From: DASYHS01 sp035998295
GTDB taxonomy: Bacteria; Pseudomonadota; Alphaproteobacteria; Azospirillales; Azospirillaceae
Direction: 5' to 3'
NCBI RefSeq assembly: GCF_035998295.1
Contig: NZ_DASYHS010000109.1
Span: 1-19,037, forward strand
Length of the DNA stretch: 19,037 nt
The notes under the pieces were generated by a model. That model was not told the origin of the DNA. It searched no databases and worked only from the letters and a program-made list of their open reading frames with translations. Shown here one piece after another: positions 15,711-19,037 of the stretch. The translations under genes were made by a program, and so were the position numbers. Positions within the stretch are counted from its first letter, which is position 1. Each line of letters starts with the position of its first letter.

Positions 15711-15863
15711 CGGCCGCCCACACCCCGGAGGATGCGAGCGAAAACCAGGCAAAAGTAAGGCGCCACACCCGGGCCGGCCGAAGCCGGAGGGAGCGGCGCC
15801 TCTTCTCGTCGCCCTGCAGGCGCGAACGGCGCGCGCAGGGCCGGTCCGGAACCGTCGATCTGC

Positions 15864-15911
15864 TGACGGCGGAGCCGTCGGATCAGTTGACGGCGGAGCC
15901 GTCGGGTCAGT
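15864..15911 (-). repeat. 24-base tandem repeat with hairpins, duplicating the pal stop
   Basis: Two adjacent 24-base units (15864-15887 and 15888-15911) differ at one base. On the coding strand each contains GACGGCTCCGCCGTC, a perfect 6-base stem with a 3-base loop, and an in-frame TGA. The end of pal therefore reads Val-Asn-stop, then Val-Asn-stop again eight codons later. There is no T-run, so the hairpins are more likely mRNA 3'-end stabilisers than a terminator. Confidence 0.7.
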
Positions 15912-16401
15912 TGACCGCGGTCACGCCGCGACGGTTCTGCGCCCAGGCGGCCTCGCTGGAGCCGAGGACGGCCGGACGCTCCTTGCCGTAGCTGACGGTC
16001 GAGACGCGGTTCGCGTCGACGCCGCGCGCGACCAGGTAGTTCTTCACCGCGTTGGCGCGGCGCTCACCCAGCGCGAGGTTGTACTCGCGGGTGCCGCGCT
16101 CGTCGGCATGGCCTTCGACCGTGACGGTGACGCCGCGGTACTGGTTCAGCCAGCCTGCCTGCCGGTCGAGCGTGGCCCGCGCCTCGGGCGACAGGTCGAA
16201 CTGGTCGAAACCGAAGAACACGCGGTCGCCGACATTGACGACCAGATCTTCCTGGGAACCCGGCGTCGGGCCGGCATTGACCGCACCCTGCGCGGTCGAG
16301 GCGCCGCCGGTCGGCTGGACCGTGCCCGTCTCGGTCGGCGCCGTCTCGCAAGCCGCGAGCAACGCCACTGCGGCCACCAGGCCCAGAACTTTCAAACGCA
16401 T
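15907..16401 (-). CDS. pal: Peptidoglycan-associated lipoprotein Pal
   Basis: This is a 164-residue outer-membrane lipoprotein that anchors the membrane to peptidoglycan and works with TolB and TolA during division. The lipoprotein signal MRLKVLGLVAAVALLAAC has the lipidated cysteine at C18; the +2 residue is Glu, not the Asp that retains lipoproteins in the inner membrane. A Thr/Gly/Ala-rich linker covers about 19-50. The OmpA-like domain starts at VFFGFDQFDLSPEA and holds the peptidoglycan-binding set VEGHADERGTREYNLALGERRA, with D100 and an Arg near 114-115. The ATG follows AGGGGG at about 9-10 bases. A 149-base leader separates it from tolB, with a small CACGT/ACGTG hairpin at 16513-16525. 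Confidence 0.96.
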   Translation of the reverse strand: MRLKVLGLVAAVALLAACETAPTETGTVQPTGGASTAQGAVNAGPTPGSQEDLVVNVGDRVFFGFDQFDLSPEARATLDRQAGWLNQYRGVTVTVEGHADERGTREYNLALGERRANAVKNYLVARGVDANRVSTVSYGKERPAVLGSSEAAWAQNRRGVTAVN

Positions 16402-16550
16402 TTTAAAGACCCCCTACAGCGACATACGTTGTTTTGCACGCAGCAAACATTGCCAGGAACGCTTCTCTACCGCTTCGCGCCGTTTGCTTCCGGTCTTTCC
16501 CGCCTGTATTTCCACGTCCTACGTGCGGTGGGCAAAGTAATGTGGTGCCG

Positions 16551-17909
16551 CTAGGGAATCAAGGGCGACCAAGCGGGGTCCGATGCGTCCAACGGCGTGA
16601 AAACCTCGCGTTCGTTGAAACCGGTGAGGTCGATGCTGTAGAGCCGCGCAACGCGCGCGCGCCCACCTTCGCCGGACGCCCTCTCCTTGAAGTACATCAG
16701 CACCCGTCCATTGGGCGCCCAGGTCGGCCCTTCGACGTGGAAAGCCTCGGTCAGCAGGCGTTCGCCCTTCCCGTCCGGCCGGATCACGCCGATGTAGAAG
16801 CGGCCCTGGTGGATGCGGGTGAAGGCGATCAGGTCGCCGCGCGGAGACCACACGGGGTTGGCGTAGCGGCCCTCGCCGAAGGTAATGCGCTGCACGTTTC
16901 CGCCCGAAGCGTCCATTACGTAGAGCTGCTGGGAGCCGCCGCGGTCCGACTCGAACACGATGCGCGCGCCGTCGGGCGAGTACGAGGGCGCGGTGTCGAT
17001 GGCCGGGCTGTCGGTGAGCCGCTGGGTGCGGCGCGTGCGCAGGTCCATCGCATGGATGTCGGTGTTGCCGCTGGACGCCAGCGACATCACGACCTTGTTG
17101 CCGTCCGGCGAGAAGCGCGGCGCGAAGCTCATGCCCGGGAAGTCGCCCAGCACTTCCTGGCGGCCGGTGTCGATGTTGAACAGGTACACCCGCGGCCGCT
17201 TGTTGTGGAAGCTGAGGAAGGTGATCTCCTGCGTGCTCGGCGAGAAGCGCGGGGTCAGCACCAGGGTGTTGCCGTCGGTCAGGAACTTATGGTTCTCGCC
17301 GTCCTGGTCCATGATGGCGAGCCGCTTCTTGCGGTCGTTCGCCGGGCCGGTCTCGGAGACGTAGACGATCCGGGTGTCGAAATACCCGTCCTCGCCGGTG
17401 ATCCGCTTGTAGATCGCGTCGGAGACGATGTGCGCCATCCGCCGCCAGTTCTCCGGCACCGTGGTGTAGCCGACGCCGGTGAGCTGCTGCTCGGCGAAGA
17501 CGTCCCACAGCCGGAACTCGACGCGCAGGCGCCCGTCCGGCTGGACCTCGACCTTGCCGCTGACCAGTGCTTGCGCCTTCAGCACCCGCCAGTCCGCGAA
17601 GCGCGGCTGGACCTGGAGCGAGGCGGCGTCCTGGATGAAGGCGGTCTTGTCGATCGGCCGGAACAGGCCCGAGCGTTCCAGGTTGGCGGCGATCACCTGC
17701 GAGACGTCGCGGCCGATCTGGGCTTCGTTCGCGCTGCGGCCGACGAAGTCGGTGACGGCGATCGGCATCGGCTCCACCGAGCCGCTGGTGATGTCGATGC
17801 GCAGTTCCGCGAGCGCGGGCGCGGCGCCGGCGAGAACCACGGCGAAGAAGGCCAGGATCGCGCGGCAGGCCAGCCGGTGCAGGATCCCGATTGAAGCGGA
17901 CGTGGTCAA
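16551..17909 (-). CDS. tolB: Tol-Pal system periplasmic protein TolB
   Basis: This is a 452-residue periplasmic protein that binds Pal and TolA and controls their exchange during envelope constriction. With a TTG start at 17909 the signal peptide is 34 residues (MTTSASIGILHRL, a hydrophobic core, then GAAPALA). The N-terminal domain (ELRIDITSGSVEPMPIAVTDF, AANLERSGLFRPID) is followed by a six-bladed propeller with WD40-like TolB repeats: TPRFSPSTQEITFLS, APRFSPDGNKVVMS, APSYSPDGARIVFESDRGG, NPVWSPRGDLIAFT, GPTWAPNGRVLMYF. The TTG is preceded by AGAGG at 8 bases. The frame is open to a GTG at 17972, which would add 21 residues before the signal and lacks a ribosome site. Length fits the family. 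Confidence 0.95.
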   Translation of the reverse strand: MTTSASIGILHRLACRAILAFFAVVLAGAAPALAELRIDITSGSVEPMPIAVTDFVGRSANEAQIGRDVSQVIAANLERSGLFRPIDKTAFIQDAASLQVQPRFADWRVLKAQALVSGKVEVQPDGRLRVEFRLWDVFAEQQLTGVGYTTVPENWRRMAHIVSDAIYKRITGEDGYFDTRIVYVSETGPANDRKKRLAIMDQDGENHKFLTDGNTLVLTPRFSPSTQEITFLSFHNKRPRVYLFNIDTGRQEVLGDFPGMSFAPRFSPDGNKVVMSLASSGNTDIHAMDLRTRRTQRLTDSPAIDTAPSYSPDGARIVFESDRGGSQQLYVMDASGGNVQRITFGEGRYANPVWSPRGDLIAFTRIHQGRFYIGVIRPDGKGERLLTEAFHVEGPTWAPNGRVLMYFKERASGEGGRARVARLYSIDLTGFNEREVFTPLDASDPAWSPLIP

Positions 17910-18014
17910 AGCAAGGCCTCTGGCGTGTGGAACGTTGATCCGGACATACGATAGTTGCAATCGTGTCGCCACTGTGGCGGTGGCTGGCGGCGGTGTTGGG
18001 TTGGGGGCGTTCTG

Positions 18015-18072
18015 CCCTCACCCTCCCAACCTCCGGTTGGGCCCCTCCCTCTCCTGTTGCACGGGAGAGGGG
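18015..18072. repeat. Double-hairpin REP-like element between tolA and tolB
   Basis: Two hairpins stand in tandem. CCCAACC (18025-18031) pairs with GGTTGGG (18035-18041), with loop TCC. CCCTCTCC (18047-18054) pairs with GGAGAGGG (18064-18071), and three further inner pairs extend its stem. The CCCTCACCCTCCC...GGAGAGGGG style resembles extragenic palindromic repeats common in proteobacterial gaps. No T-run follows, so it is more likely an mRNA-stability or dispersed repeat element than a terminator. Whether it recurs in the genome cannot be seen here. Confidence 0.6.
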
Positions 18073-18083
18073 AAATTCCGGCC

Positions 18084-19037
18084 CTACAGGACGTCGCGGG
18101 GGCTGAAGACGAACACCGTGTCGCGCCAGGTGTCGTAGCGGTCGGGCGGCAGTTCCAGCGGGTTGCAGCGCGGGTTGCGCACGGCGCGCAGCGCGCCTTC
18201 GGCGACCGTGCGGAACACCCGGTCCGAGCGCATGCGCGCGGCGTCCACGATCTCGGCCGACTCGACGGTCCGGTCCTGCCCGATGCGGACCCGGATCTCG
18301 ACCACGATGTCGCGGACGTTGGGCAGGCCCGGATCGACCAGCCAGCAGCCGCTGACCTGGCGGCGGACCGCGTCCATCTCGCTGATGGACAGACGGTCCG
18401 ACAGACGCGGCGCGGCGCTGTTGGACGGCGTATCGGGCGCGTCCGCGACCTCGGTCTCGGGAGCCTCCTCCGGCGCCGGCGGGTCCTCGCGCTTGGTCAG
18501 GTCCTTCAGCAGGTTCTGGAACTGCGGCTTCTCCGGCTCCTTCTTGGGTTCCGGCTTGGGCGGCTCGGGCTTGGCCGGTTCGGGCTTGGCCGGTTCGGGC
18601 TTCTTGGGCTCCGGCTTCGGCGGCTGGGGCTTCGGCTTCGGCGGCTCGACCTTCGGCGGTTCCGGCTTGGGAGGCTCGGGCTTGGCGGGCTCCGCCTTGG
18701 GGAGCTCGGGCTTGGCGGGTTCGGGCTTGGCCGGCTCCGGCTTGGGGGGTTCGGGCTTCGGCTGCTGGGCCGGCGGCGGGGGCGTCGGCGGCTCGGGCAC
18801 GCGCGGGGCCTGGGCGAGCTGGGTCGGCGGCTCGGGCGTGCGCGGCGTCGGGACCGGCGGCGGCTCGGGTGTGGCGGCGGCCGGCGGCGGGGTCGCGGCC
18901 GGCGGGGCCGGCCGGGCGGCGGGCCGGGGCGGCGGGGTCGGCGCCGGCTGCGCCTCGTCGATCCGGGTGTTCGTGATCTCGCCGATGTCGACGATGTCGA
19001 CCGGGATCGGCTGCGCCGGCATCACGAGGGCCGTCGG
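18084..19037 (-). CDS. tolA: Tol-Pal system protein TolA (5' end beyond the window)
   Basis: This is the inner-membrane-anchored energy transducer of the Tol-Pal system; 317 residues are present, and the cytoplasmic start and membrane segment are missing because the frame is open to the right edge. The visible part begins PTALVMPAQPIPVDIVDIGEITNT, the usual segment just after the membrane helix. A long proline, lysine and glutamate tract follows (about 30-185, many PKPEPAKPE units), replacing the Ala-rich helix of E. coli TolA and looking more like a TonB spacer. The C-terminal domain (about 210-317) has RQVSGCWLVDPG, a TVESAEIVDAARM strand and RAVRNPRCNPLELPPDRYDTWRD, with two cysteines that probably pair. 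It comes first in the tolA-tolB-pal-cpoB series. Confidence 0.9.
   Translation of the reverse strand, partial: PTALVMPAQPIPVDIVDIGEITNTRIDEAQPAPTPPPRPAARPAPPAATPPPAAATPEPPPVPTPRTPEPPTQLAQAPRVPEPPTPPPPAQQPKPEPPKPEPAKPEPAKPELPKAEPAKPEPPKPEPPKVEPPKPKPQPPKPEPKKPEPAKPEPAKPEPPKPEPKKEPEKPQFQNLLKDLTKREDPPAPEEAPETEVADAPDTPSNSAAPRLSDRLSISEMDAVRRQVSGCWLVDPGLPNVRDIVVEIRVRIGQDRTVESAEIVDAARMRSDRVFRTVAEGALRAVRNPRCNPLELPPDRYDTWRDTVFVFSPRDVL

Noticed and set aside
16444..16462. A third sigma-54-like element (TGGCA...TTTGC, minus strand) upstream of pal
   Set aside because: The interval between the GG and GC doublets is two bases too short, and sigma-54 promoters do not tolerate that spacing.

Overview
The window is a high-GC stretch of a proteobacterial chromosome, most likely an alphaproteobacterium of the Rhodospirillales/Azospirillum-like kind. 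Three things point there. The right half has the core order tolA-tolB-pal-cpoB-tilS-ftsH-folP-glmM-thiD. FolP carries a long N-terminal extension that I associate with alphaproteobacteria. A GTTC-N7-GTTC box, the alphaproteobacterial form of the LexA site, is present at the left. The placement is inference; no marker here fixes a genus.

Left edge (1-700, minus strand): an orphan phage-terminase-small-subunit-like gene, followed by the first codons of another gene that runs off the window. Its promoter has good -35 and -10 boxes with a perfect LexA-type box in the spacer, so it looks SOS controlled.

Pilus locus (660-6814, plus strand): two paralogous SCPU (spore coat U / archaic pilin) genes, a periplasmic chaperone, an outer-membrane usher, a two-domain tip-adhesin-like subunit and a fourth SCPU subunit. 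This is the layout of an archaic (Csu-like) chaperone-usher pilus. Each of the first two pilin genes is preceded by a well-spaced sigma-54 (-24/-12) element. The first of these abuts the divergent SOS promoter.

Fic module (6895-7804, minus strand): a VbhA-like antitoxin gene overlapping a fic toxin gene that has lost one base and is out of frame before its HPFREGNGR active site. A promoter with an inverted repeat over the -10 lies upstream. The module sits between the pilus locus and the housekeeping cluster and may be a later insertion.

Housekeeping cluster (7811-19037, minus strand): TolA (5' end missing), TolB, Pal and CpoB of the Tol-Pal envelope-constriction machine; TilS (tRNA-Ile lysidine); the FtsH membrane protease; FolP (dihydropteroate synthase); GlmM (UDP-GlcNAc supply); and ThiD (thiamine HMP kinase). 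Genes are tightly packed, with 4-bp overlaps or abutting starts at glmM/thiD and cpoB/tilS.

A pattern running through the window is short direct tandem duplication with periods of 15, 15, 24, 27, 30, 33 and 45 bp, all multiples of three. Examples lie inside the usher and FolP, in the cpoB leader, and across two stop codons (tip subunit and pal), where the last codons plus the stop are copied in frame. No tRNA, rRNA, CRISPR or insertion sequence was seen, and no gap between genes exceeds about 260 bases.
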